64,000 nt of DNA from Paratinospora sagittata (Eukaryota > Streptophyta > Magnoliopsida > Ranunculales > Menispermaceae): contig CM069600.1 in the NCBI GenBank assembly GCA_035771175.1, forward strand, positions 4,009,210-4,073,209. The letters are read 5' to 3'. The position numbers and the translations under genes were made by a program. This document shows, piece by piece, positions 34,570 to 48,100 of this stretch; position 1 is the stretch's first letter, and each line of letters starts with the position of its first letter. The notes beneath the pieces are model-generated. The model was not told the origin of the DNA and made no database searches. It saw only the letters and a list, made by a program, of their open reading frames with translations.

Positions 34570-36141
34570 TTAATCAATTAAATAACAATATATATATATA
34601 TATATATACTCAAAGAGAGGATCAGAATTGGAAGCCTTATACAGAGGGTTTTGTTCTTGTTCATTATTTTTTTCACCTTTTTTTGTTCTTCTAGTTTTCT
34701 CTGAGATCTTCTCATCTGGATTTGACCCTAAATCCGCTTCCCTGTCAAAATCGCTTCATGGGTACTGTAGAATCCGCCGTTTCTCCATATGGGTATGTTT
34801 TGATTCCTTGAAATGACTCGGTTTTAGGGGGTTTTGGGCTGTGGGGTTAGATCCGAGTTATCTTTAATGTTGGGCGCTGTTCCCGGCGAGATATCTTCAA
34901 ATTCTTGATATCTTTCTGGTTTTTTTTTTTTTTTTTTGTTAATTTTCGATGTTTTAGCTTGATTTGTTGTGTTTTGTTTGATTTAGTTTCTGGGTATTAT
35001 GGGATTCTTCGGTTTTTTGTTTCTGATGTGGGTTTTAGTTGATTTTTTTGCGATGCCTATAAATAGAAAATCTCCTTAGTTCTCAGTTGATTGAAAAATA
35101 ATGGGATTTTGTTAGTTTCTTCCTCACTATTATCAATTGGCATAGATTATAGATTCCGAGTCCTTTTCTTTTCTGTGAAATATTTAACTGAAAATTTGCA
35201 ACTAGTCTGTTCTGAGTTTAGATGAAACATTGAAGAAATTGCAAATGGGGCAGCATTTGGAAAATATTATATGAACTGGGTATTAGATTCTGAGTCTTTT
35301 TTGTAAAATATCCAACTGATAATTTGCAACTAGTTCTGTTCAGAGATTAGATGAAACATCAATGAAATTGCAAATGGTGGCACCACTCGGCAAATATTTT
35401 ATGAACTGGATATTAGATTCTGAGTCTTTTCTGTAAAACATCTGTCTGGTAATTTGCAACTAGTCCGTTCTGAGATTAGATGAAACATCAGTGAAATTGC
35501 AAATGGTGGCAGCATTTTTTTTCCAATTTTTTATTTTTTTTGTTGGCTCAGCTCTAGTCTAGAGAGTATGGTGACATTGATAGTTGTTTTTGGAAATTGC
35601 TCTTTTCTTTTTTCCTGTTGTCTTTGCTGTTTTATTTTTTGTAGCTTTTGGGTTGCCTGTCTGTGTTTTCTTGATTGAGTTAATTTTTTGTTTGTTTGCA
35701 TTAGAACTTTCTTTGCTGCAATGCATTCAATACTTCCCAATTTATCTGTTCCAGCTTTGATATAATCACACGTTTTTAAACATGATCTATTTCTGATCAA
35801 TCTGAAATGGTTAATGTATGCTTATATTTAGCATATTCTTTATGATCTACCATTCTTTTGTTTAATCATTTGTATCTTCTTTCCCTCCCCTCTTGGGACC
35901 CAAATAATTTCTGATTTTTGTTTGTGTTTCACTCCCCAATACCCTGGAGGTTAAGTATACTGTTTACACTATTATCATTTAGTTATAAGGTTGTAACATT
36001 CCCTTTTCTACATATTTATGTAGGACCTATTTTATCCTGTGAGAAACCAGAAGACATCTGAGCACAACTTTTCTTTTCTCTAGCTTTGGGAATTTGCTTT
36101 TTTGCTGCGTCGAACATATATGGGCTGAGTTTGGGCATTTC
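34570..36141 (+). other. WDR26-like 5' leader: TATA run, leader exon, leader intron and uORFs
   Basis: A TA run at about 34590-34608 precedes a likely leader exon ending at 34792 before donor gtatgt. The acceptor tttatgtag ends at 36023, giving a 1.23-kb T-rich leader intron. An ATG at 34759 reads MGTVESAVSPYG up to the donor and would stop five codons after splicing. A second ATG at 36120 encodes only M-G before TGA, 13 bases ahead of the main ATG. The CT-rich proximal region is typical of plant leaders. Inferred from splice signals only. Confidence 0.5.
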
Positions 36142-39100
36142 ATGGGAGGTGTAGAGGATGATGAACCACCATCAAAACGTGTGAAAGTGCCATCAAGAGA
36201 ATCAAGGAGCCTCTTGAACAACTTGTTCCCTCTTGAGCCTACCAACGGCCCTTTGGGAGACACAATGGCTCGACCTCTACCTTCCGAAGGGGATGAAGAG
36301 ATGGTTGGTTCTAAAAGAATAATCAGAAAGGCTGAATTTGTGAGGATCATAACAAAAGCATTATATTCTCTAGGCTACAAGAAGAGTGGAGCCCTTCTAG
36401 AGGAGGAATCAGGGATACCCTTACACTCCTCTGTGGTAAACTTGTTTCAGGAACAGGTGCTTAGTGGCAAATGGGATGAAAGTGTGGCCACATTGTGCAA
36501 AATTGGGCAGTTGGATGAAACCACTCTAAAATTGGCTTCTTTTTTGATATTGGAGCAGAAATTCTTTGAACTTCTTTCAAAAGAAAAGGTCATGGATGCT
36601 TTGAAGACATTAAGGACTGAGATTGCCCCTCTCTCCATTAATGTAAGCCGCTTGCATGAGCTTTCGGTGTGTGTTGTGTCTCCTTCTCACTGCATGTCAC
36701 TTGGGTTTTCTACTGAAGATCATTTAGGTTCAGGGTCACGTTCGAAGCTTCTTGGGGAATTGCAGAAACTCCTTCCCCCGACAGTCATGATACCCGATAG
36801 AAGGTTGGAGCACCTTGTTGAACAGGCTCTAAATGTGCAGCGTGAAGCTTGTGTGTTTCACAATTCCTTAGATTGTGCGCTATCTTTATACTCTGATCAT
36901 CAATGTGGAAGAGACCAAATTCCTTCTGAAACTCTACAGGTTAGAGCATATTTTTTTAAGAAAAAAAAAAGAAGGCTCTTTGCTAGTGACCTAGTTTAGA
37001 TCTCAGCTTCTTTTGCCTCAAAATTTCTATTTTTATGTTTTATTTGGAGGGGCATGCTGTTTTCTGCTTCTTTTTCTTTTTCTTTTTCTTTTTCTTTTGG
37101 CTTATTTGGTCTACATGTTACTCTAGGATTATTCTTGAAGCATTTAGTTATCCCAGTGACACTGATCAATTCTTTTAGGGAACTAATTCCTTGTTAATTT
37201 CTATAACAAGCAAGAGAGCATATTTCATATGTCCTTTGCAAACATGATTTATGCTGAGTTTATATTACTATTTTGTTGTCAAAACTGGTTGTAACTCACA
37301 AGTATATGATTTTTTTTCTTTGCTTATTTGATACCTTGGTTGTATGCGTATGCAAATTCTACCCTATAAAGCCTTTCCCAACAACGTGGGTTTGGATACA
37401 TTTATGTTCATAGAAGATCTGATGAAGTTTTACGCTCTGTGTCAACTACCTAATGCAACTTCTTTGGGACAAGCTATGGTTGTTAATTATTACGCTTCAA
37501 TTTCATGATTAAAGGATTAAGATAAATGAAGTAAATATCATCACTAACATGCACAGTTTGGTTGATATTGCGAAAATTGGCAATCATTGCTGTACATTTC
37601 CAGCTTTAAGTCACACATTAATTTATACCATCAAAGAAGAGAGGAACAAATGGGAGGCTTATTTGCTTATTATTTGAGCTATTAGTCCGCATATTAATCT
37701 GCTTAAACCTAAACTATTGGCAATCACACAGCCATGCTCTTACTGATTTTTGATAAATTACACATAAGTCGACTCTTCTCGTCATGTTGGTGGCTTGGAG
37801 AATATCGTCATACCTATTAAGACTATGACTGAGTATTACCTAAATACCTAGTGCCGTACTAAAAGCATCTCCCATTTGTAACTTAGAATTGACATATATG
37901 TGCCTATTTGTTTAGAATGGTACCTTGTGCTTGACGAAATAACAAATCTCTCTTAATATGCTTTGGCTTTTCATGAAATATTTGATTACTTGTGATTTGA
38001 ACGACTGGTTGGTTATTGCTGTGTATTTGCCTTGAACTTATATTCAATATTCATAAGTCTTCCCATGAAGAAGATTTTAACCACGTTATTTCATGGGTTG
38101 TTTGAGTCTTTGTTCTATGTTTGTTTTGGCTCTAAATTGTGCTACAGAATCTTGTTACTTGCTCCCCAAGTCTTCTAGTTATTGCTTAAACATGGTAGAC
38201 AAATCAACAGCAGAGCTTTTCTAGTTAGCATCTAGCATGATCTGCATTTCTGAAATTGATTACATGTATGATGTATCCAAATATAGGATACTTTTGAGGT
38301 ATTTCTCGACGAGGACACCAAGATGCATATGTAGATGAATTTATGGCCCCATTACAAATATATTTACATGCTGTATAACAATCAATTATGTGATAGGCCT
38401 CCAATACGTCAAGTGTATTCAAGAAGAGGTAAGGGAAGGGGCTGCCATGTGGCAGTTAGTTGTAAAACTGTTTTTTTGATTACGAGCTGGAAGTACTTAA
38501 ATAGACAATTGGGGTGTAATTGGAAGGGGGGGGGGGGAATTTTGTACAAAGAAGAGTAGTTCTGTAATTGTTTTTTTTTTGACAACCAATGAACTCTTTC
38601 CCATTGAATAAAATCACATTCGTTGTTTGCATTGAATTCTTGATTAGATACCCATGTCTAATGGCACAAAAGAAGAATGAGGGCGATTCCTTGGAAAAAG
38701 AAGTTGAAGAACTAAGAGGTGAATTGTAGCACCTGCTGGATAAGGAAAAATCTGTTGGGGATCTTTCCCATGTTATGGATCGTCTTCTTCAGTCATTAGA
38801 AGAGACGCAGAAGGATGTGGCCGCCTTGTTGATGGTGAGGGTTTCATTAGTTGATCCGTCGGTGGGTGAAGAGGGCAACACCGCTGATCGAACAACTCCA
38901 ATTTTGAAACATGGCAATCCAACAAACCAATTCAAGGAAGGAGCCAAAGGCAATTTCGGGAAGGAGGAAAATAGTGGGTTTGGGATCCATATGGAAGAAG
39001 GGGTGCGTGGATAGTGATTGGAGAAATATCCATCGATTGGAAATGCCTGTTTTTAATGGCGAAAACCCTGATGGTTGGTTCTTTTGCGCAAATCGTTATT

Positions 39101-42100
39101 TTAGGATGTTGGGCCTCATGCAAGAAGAGAAATTAGTTGCAGCTGCGGTAAGTTTAGATGGAGATACTCTTTCTTGGTATCAATGGACGACGTCAATAAC
39201 GAGGTTTTGTGGTTGGGACGATTTTGCCCCTCTTAAGCAGGGAGTCTTTGTGAACAATTCCTTGGTGGTGCGACAAACAAGAATGGTGACAGTATCGCAA
39301 AGAGTTTGAAACTCTTGCCGCACCTTTAAAAGGGATTTCAAATGAGGTTCTTGAAAGCACTTTTGTCAATGGGCTCCTTCATGATATACGAACGAGATCC
39401 GTCTCCTACAACCATAGGGTTTGGGTCAATTAATAAATATGGCCCAACGAGTTGAAGAGCGTAATTGTATTTTGCGGTCAAATCGTGATTTTGAGGCCCC
39501 TAAAACCACGAAACCCTTCTTGTATATGGCGAGGGGGGAGACATTTCCAACCTGTTTGGTAGCCATTAGCGATCGATCTACAAGCCAACCAAAACCCAAA
39601 CAAGATATTCTGATGGAGAAGTTGACGCAATCGAAGCTTCAATCGCAACGTGAGAAAGGGTTATACTTTCGCTGCAATGAAAAGTTCACCACCGGCTTTC
39701 GATGTAAGCGGGAATTGTGGGTCATGCATGTCCATGATGAAGAACAAGAAGAGGAGAGTATGTTCGACGTAGAATCATCTCTTGCAGAACCGACTCTAAT
39801 TAGATTGTAGGAGCAGGTGGAAGTGGAACTATCACTGAATTCAGTGATTGGATTAATGACACCGAACACCATGAAGCTTAGAGGAACCATTGGGAACATG
39901 AAGTCATCATCTTGTAAATTGTGGAGCAACCCACAACTGCTTGTCTTTGGATGTGGTTTGACGACTAGCTATTCCCTTGACGACTACGTCCAGTTATGGT
40001 GTGGTGATGGGTACGAGGGTATAAGTGCTAGGAAAAGGCCTTTGCAAAGGGGTGAGTATCTCTTTACAAGGCTTGACGGTGGTGAAAGTCTTTTGTCCCC
40101 TTGAGTTGGGTAGCATAGACGTTGTGTTGGGCATCCAGTGGTCGGGATCGCTGGGACGCATGGAGGTGAATTGGAAGTTGCTGACCATGAAATTTACACT
40201 GGGAGATTTGCTTATTACTTTGAAAGGTGATCCATGCCTCACTAAATCAGGGATTTCTCTCAATGTAATGGCTCGTGTGCTGCAACATCGTGGTCAAGGT
40301 GCGTGGGTGGAACTTTGGCCAAATTTTTAAATTTCTTTATATATGTACGCGATAGTCCTAATTTGAGTAAAAATTATGAATTTGCTTTTATAAGCACATG
40401 AAAGGGCCACTTGCACAAGATTTTATAAAACGCCTAGTTTCTTGTGAAAGAAAAAAAGCACATGAAAGTCCCACTAGGTGTGAAAAATATAAATTTCTTA
40501 TATAAGCACACAAAAGTCCTATTTAGGGTAATAATTATGAATACGTTTATACAAGCACATGAAAGCCCAATTAGGCTAAAAATTAGGAATTTTTGTATAT
40601 AAGCACACGAAAGTATCTTTTAGGTCAAATATTAGGAATTAGTTTATATAAGCACAAGAAACTCCCATTCGAGGTAAAAATTTACGAATTTATATATATA
40701 TAAGCACGCGAAAATACAATTTTGGGTAAAATTTATGAATTTCTTTATATATGTACAAGATAGTCCCATTTTGGATAAAAATTAGGAATATGCTTACATA
40801 AGCACACAAAAGTCCCACTTGGAGTGAAAAATATAAATTTCTTATATAAAGCACCGAAAAGTCCTATTTTGGGTAATAATTAGGAATACATTTATACAAG
40901 CACATGAAAGCCTAATTAAGCTAAAATGAGGAGTTTGTGTATGTAAGCACATAAGTTCTAGTTGGGCTGAAAATAATGAAGTTTTTTATATAAACACATA
41001 AAACTCCGAATGGGAGAAAATTACAAATATGTGTATATAAACACGTGATAGTCCCATTTAAGGTGAAAATTATGATTTTTTTTTTAAAATAAGCTCACGT
41101 AAGTCCCACATGGAGTGAAAATTATGAATTTCTTATATACGTCACACGAAAGTCCCCTTTATGCCAAAATTAGGAATTTGTTTATATAGGCACACAAAAC
41201 TCCCATTCGCGGTAAAACTTTGTGAATTTATGTATATAAGCATACAAAAGTACAATTTTGGGTAGAAATTAGGAATTTCTTTATATATGTACGCGATAGT
41301 CTCATTTTGAGTAAAAAATAGGAATTTGCTTTTATAAGCACACAAAAGTCCCACTTGGGGTGAAAAATATAATTTTCTTCTATAAAGCACACAAAATTCT
41401 CATTTAGGGTAATAATTAGGAATACATTTATACAAGCACATGAAAGTCCCTAGTTGGGGTGAAAATAATGAAATTCTTTATATAAACACCCAAAAGTCCA
41501 ATTGGAAGAAAATTATGAATTTGTGTATACAAGCACACGATAATCACATTTTAGGTGAAAAATATGAATTTCTTATATAAGTCACAAGAAAGTCTCCCCT
41601 CTAGGCTAAAAATTAGGAATTTGTTTATATAAGCGCACAAAACTCCCTTTCAGCGTAAAAAATTAGGAATTTATGATATAAAGCACACGAAAGAACAATT
41701 CTGGATAAAATTTATGAATTTCTTTCTATATGTACAAGATAGTAGTATTTTGGGGTAAAAAATAGGAATTTGCTCATATAAGTACACGAAGGTCCCACTC
41801 GGCATGAAAGATATAAATTTTTTATATAAGCACACGAAAGTTCTATTTAGGATAATAATTAGGATTAAGTTTATACAAGCACATGAAAGCCCAACTAGGC
41901 TAAAAATTAAGAATTTGTGTATATAATTATGCACATGAAAGTTTTAGTTGGGGGTGAAAATCATGAAGTTATTTATATGCAGACATAAGACTCCGATTGG
42001 GAGAAAATTACGAATTTGTGTATATAAGCACACGATAGTCTCATTTAGGATGAAAATTGAGATTTTTTTTTTTTTATACAAGCTCACGTAAGTCTTACAT

Positions 42101-45100
42101 AAGGTAAAAATTGTTAATTTCTTCTATAAGTCACATGAAAGTCCCTTTTAGGCTAATAGTTTGGAATTTGTTTATATGAGCAGACAAAACTCCCTTTCGG
42201 GGTAAAAATTTACAAATTTATGTATATAAATAAGCACAAGAAAGTACAATTCTAGGTAAAAATTATGAATTTCTTTATAAATGTACACAAGATAATCTAA
42301 TTTTGGGTAAAAGTTAGGAATTTGCTTATATAAGTTCGTGAAAGTCCTACTCGGCGTGAAAAATATAAATTTCTTATATAAGTACATGAAAGTGTTATTT
42401 AGGGTAATAATTAGGGTTACATTTATACAAGCACATGAAAGCCCAACTAGGCTATACATGAAAGTCCTAGTTGGGGTGAAAATCATGAAGTTATTTATAT
42501 ATACACATAAAACTCCAATGAGAGAAAATTATGAATTTGTGTATATAAGCACACGATAGTCCCATTTAGGGTGAAAATTATGAATTTCTTATGTAAGTCA
42601 CACAAAAGTCCCTTTTAGGCTAAAAATTATGAATTAATTTCTATAAGCACTAGAAAGTCTCATTTGCCGTAAAAATTTACGAATTTATGTATATAAGCAC
42701 ACGAAAGTACAATTTTGGCTAAAATTTGTTAATTTCTTTATGTATGTACACGATTGTCCCATTTTGGGGAAAAATTAGGAATTTGCTTATATAAACACAT
42801 GAATGTCCTATTTAGTGTAATAATTTAGAATATGTTTATACAAGAACATGAAAGCTCAATTATGCTAAAAATTAGGAATTTGTGTATATAAGCACATGAA
42901 AGTCCTAGTTGGGATGAAAATTATGAAGTTACTTATATAGACACATTAGACTTCGATTGGAGAAAATTACGAATTTGTGTATATAAGCACACGATAGTCC
43001 CATTTAGGGTGAATTGAATTTTTTTTTTTTTATAAGCTCATGCAAGTAGGGGTGAAAGCAACCCAACCGACTCGACCTGACCTAACCAAACCCGACCATT
43101 TCGGGTTGGGTTGGGTTAGGTTGGGTTTAGAGTAAAGATCGGGTTGGTCAGGTTGATTTTTTACTAATCCGACCTAGTCGGGTGGGTAGGCCTCACCATC
43201 CACAATCTTTCAAAAGTTGTTGGTGGGTTGGACAAAAAGTTAGCTTGGGGTGAAAACGATTTATAGAAGAGGAATGACTTCCTTCTCCCCATTCATCCTA
43301 TGTGGGACTCAAAAAAATGGGTTTCTCACTTTAATAAGTTGAAAAAGGTGTCAGCATTAGTTAAAAAGTAATCAATATATCATTTGCTAATGGTGTGAAT
43401 CATAAAATTATTATATATAAAACCAGCTAGGGGTCATTTGAGACAATATAAAATTGTTGTAGGAGAGGTGCATCTAATTATATAATGGGTAGTATTTTTC
43501 TAATTACATAAGTGCATGTGAATTGGTCAATTCATCAAATTGACAAATTAAAAAATGAGATTAATTTTGGAAACAATAGAAGTCCATATTATAATTAAAC
43601 AAAGGTTATAATGATAATTACAAATGTCATAATGACACTTAAAATAATTTATTTTAACTTAAAAAAAAACCATGGAATGGAAATTGCGAACTTCTAAGTT
43701 CTAACCAAATGTCAATTAAAAAGGCCTTGAAAACTTGCATATTACCTAAGTAAAAGGATGGGTATAAAATTTACATGCTCTTTAATTTGATTGGGGCCGC
43801 TACAATGACTACAAAACTAAAAGATGTTTAGCAATTAGCATATTTTGTATAAATCATTCTATTGAGTTGACTAATTAACTTCTCATATGTATGCAGTTAT
43901 AGGGTTATTAAATATTGATAATAAAGAAAAAACATTTGCTAATGGTGCCAAAGTATAAAATGTAGTCTTTAGTTAACAACAATTTTTTTTTAGCAATTCT
44001 TATATATATTATTATGAATTTTTTTTATTTTTCATAGTTATATATAAAAAATATTATTAGATCAAAATTGACACTTAGTAGTTAGTAGTTATGTATTTGT
44101 ACATGAGACTTATTCAAAATTAAGAAATCAATAGAGGTTCTAAGTAGATAAGTATTTATATGTAAGATTTATTCAAAATAAATATAGGAATAAAGGGATA
44201 CAATCTTACATATGTCATACAAACAAATTATTGTTAAGGGTATTAGTATTACACATAACAACAATATAAGTTTTTACTTTATGGATTTCCTTGCTCACAC
44301 CCTTGTTAAGAGTGATAGAGAAGTTTTTCTCTTATATTATGACTAAGTATAGACATATATAATATAATTTGATATACAAACATAATACAATAATAAATAT
44401 GTGTATTATATAATATGATATAATGTAATGTAAGGAAACCCATAAATTTTCATAAAGTAAATGCTTATTTTGTATTATATATAATACATAATGTATATAT
44501 AATGTAATGTAATGTATGGCCCCCTAAATTTTGAGGTCGGGTCAAAGTCGGGTGAAGTTTTCCTTCACCCATGATTGGGTCGGGCTAAATTTTAGGTCAA
44601 AACCGACATGGCTCGACCAGATTTCAGCCCTACATGCAAGTCTCACATGGGGTGAAAATTGTGAATTTATTATCTAAGTCACACGAAAGTCCCTTTTAGG
44701 CTAAAAGTTAGGAATTTGTTTATATATAAGCACACGAAACTTCCATTCAAAGTAAAAATTTACGAATTTATGTATATAAGCACACAAAAATACAATTTTG
44801 GATAAAATTTTTAAATTTCGTTATATATGTACGTGATAGTCTCATTTTGAGTAAAAACTAGAAAGTTGCTTTTATAAGCACACGAAAGTGCCACTTGCAC
44901 AAGCTTTTCTAAAGCACCTAGTTTCTTTTCAAAAAAAAGCTCACGAAAGTCTCACTTGGTGTGAAAAATATAAATTTCTTATATAAGCACACAAATGTCC
45001 TATTTAGGGTAATAATTATGAATACATTTATATAGGCACGTGAAAGCCCAATTAGGCTAAAAATTAGGAATTTTTGTATATAAGCACATGAAAGTCCTAG

Positions 45101-48100
45101 TTGGGGTGAAAATCATGAAGTTATTTATATAAACACATAAACTTCCGTTTAGGAGAAAATTACGAATTTGTGTATATAAGCATATGATAGTCCTAGGGTG
45201 AAAATTATGAATTGCTTATGTAAGTTACACGAAAGTCCCTTTTAGGCTTAATTTTAAGAATTAGTTTATATAAGCACATGAAACACCCATTTGGGGTAAA
45301 AATTTATTAATTTATATATATAAGCACGCAAAAGTAAACTTTGGGTAAAATTTATGAATTTCTTTATATATGTACACGGTAGTCCCATTTTGGGTGTAAA
45401 TTAGGAATATGCTTATGTAAGCACACAAAAGTTTCACTTGGGGTGAAAAATATAAATTTCTTTTGTAAAGCACAGGAAAGTCTTATTTAGGGTAATAATT
45501 ATGAATACGTTTATACAAGCACATGAAAGTCCTAGTCGAGCTGAAAATAATGAAGTTCTTTATATAAACACATAAAACTCCGATTGGTAGAAAATTACGA
45601 ATATGTGTATATAAGCACATGATGGTCCCATTTAGGGTGAAAATTAAGAATTTTTTTGAATAAGCTCACATAATTCCCACATGGGGTGAAAATTATGAAT
45701 TTCTTATATATGTCACATGAAGTTAGGAATTTTTTTATATAAGCACACGAAACTCTTATTTGTGGTAAAAGTTTACGAATTTATGTATATAAGCCCACAA
45801 AAGTACAATTTTGGGTAGAAATTAGGAATTTCTTTATAAATGTACACAATAGTCCCATTTTGGGTAAAAATTAGGAATTTTCTTATATAAGCATACGAAA
45901 GTTCTACTTGGGGTGGAAAATATAAATTTCTTTTATAAAGCCCAATTAAGCTAAAAATTGGGAATTTGTGTATATAAACACATGATAGTCCTAGTTGGGG
46001 TGAAAATAATGAAGTTCTTTATATAAACACATAAAACTGCGATTGGGAGAAAATTACGAATTTGTGTATATAAGCACATGATAATCACATTTTGGGTGAA
46101 AATTAAGGATTTTTTTATATAAGCTCACATAAGTCCCGCATGAGGTGAAAATTATGAATTTCTTATATAAGGCACATGAATGTCTCTCCTTTAGGCTCAA
46201 AATTAGGAATTTATTTATATAAGCACATGAAACTCCCTTTCGGGGTAAAAATTTACGAATTTATGAACATAAGCACACGAAAGGACAATTCTAGGTAAAA
46301 TTTATGAATTTCTTTCTATATGTACAAGATAGTCCCTTTTTTGGTAAAAAATAGGAATTTGCTTATATAAGTACACGAAAGTCCCACTCGACGTAAAAAA
46401 TATAAATTTCTTATGTAAGCACACGAAAGTTCTATTTAGGGCAATAATTAGGATTACGTTTAGACAAGCACATGCAAACCCAACTATGCTAAAAATTAGG
46501 AATTTGTGTATATAATTATGCACATGAAAGTTTTAGTTGGGGTGGAAATCATGAAGTTATTTATATGCAGACATAAGACTTCGATTGGGAGAAAATTACA
46601 AATTTGTGTATATAAGCCCATGATAGTCTCATTTAGGGTGAAAATTGAGAATATATGTTTTTATATAAGCTCACATGAGTCCCACATGAAGTGAAAATTT
46701 TGAATTTCTTATATAAGTTACACGAAAGCCCCTTTTAGGCTAAAAGTTAGGAATTTGTTTATGTAAGCATCCGAAACACCCTTCTGGGGTAAAAATTTAT
46801 GAATTTATGTATATAAGCACACGAAAGTACAATTCTGGGTAAAATTTATGAATTTCTTTCTATATGTACACGATAGTCCCTTTTTTGGTAAAAATTAGGA
46901 ATTTACTTATATAAGTACACGAAAGTCCCACTCGACGTGAAAAATATAAATTTCTTATGTAAGCACACTAAAGTTTTATTTGGGGTAATAATTAGGATTA
47001 CGTTTATACAAGCACATGAAAGTTTTAGTTAGGGTGAAAATCATGAACTTATTTAGATAGACAATAGACACATAAAAAATAATAATAATAAATTTATATA
47101 GACACAAAATTAAAAATTTCATTGGAATAAAATTACGAATTTGTGTATATACGCACACGATAGTCCCATTTAAGGTGGAAATTATGAATTTCTTATGTAA
47201 GTCACACGAAAGTCCCTTTTAGGCTAAAATTATGAATTAGTTTATATAAGCATAGGAAACTCTAATTTTTGGTGGAAATTTACGAATATATGTATATAAG
47301 CACACGAAAGTATAATTTTGGGTAAAATTTAGTAATTTCTTTTATATATGCAATAGTTCCATTTTGGGTAAAAATTAGGAATTTTCTTATATGAGCACAC
47401 GAAAGTCCTAACCATCCTTGAAACATTGTAGCTCCACTGGGACATCTTGTCCCTTTGGATGTTTTCTTTTCTTTTATATATACATATAAAGTGCGTTTCT
47501 CATAAAAGAAAAAAGTCTCACTCGGTGTGAAAAATATAAATTTCTTATATAAGCACACGAAAGTCCTATTTAGGGTAATAATTATGAATATGTTTATACA
47601 AGCACATGAAAGCCCAATTAGGCTAAAAATTAGGAATTTTTGTATTTAAGCACATGAAAGTCCTAGTTGGAGTGAAAATCATGAAGTTATTTATATAAAC
47701 ACATAAAACTGCGATTTGGAGAAAATCACGAATTTGTGTATATAAGCACGTGATAGACCCATATAGGGTGAAAATTGAGAATTTTTTTGTTTAAGCTCAT
47801 GTAAGTCCCACATGAGGTGGAAATTGTGAATTTCTTAGATAAGTCACACGAAAGTTCCTTTTAGGCTAAAAATTATGAATTTGTTTATATAAGCACACGA
47901 AAGTACAATTATGGATAAAATTTATGAATTTCTTTATAAATGTACACAAGATAATCTCATTTTCGGTAAAAATTAGGAATTTGCTTATTTATTATATAAG
48001 CACGAAAGTTTTATTGAGGGTAATAATTAGGATTGCGTTTATACATGCACATGATGGAGATAAAGATCCAGGGCCAGATGGGTTCACGATGTTTTTCTAC

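Noticed and set aside
36094..36141. An N-terminal extension of the WDR26-like protein from 36094.
   Set aside because: The codon at 36094 is TTG, not ATG; the first in-frame ATG is 36142, which matches the conserved MGGVED start.
38661..40325. A host-domesticated gag-like gene in the intron.
   Set aside because: The frame is broken by an early stop and several frameshifts, and the protease active-site region is lost.
41142..47558. Many open frames of 60-104 codons on both strands within the array, some repeating the same peptide phrases.
   Set aside because: They are translations of the tandem repeat; peptides change with monomer order and have no start, codon or domain signal.
40326..48053. 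Regularly spaced ~50-bp repeats superficially resembling a CRISPR array.
   Set aside because: There are no unique spacers between conserved repeats; monomers are contiguous and diverged, the DNA is eukaryotic and no cas genes are present.
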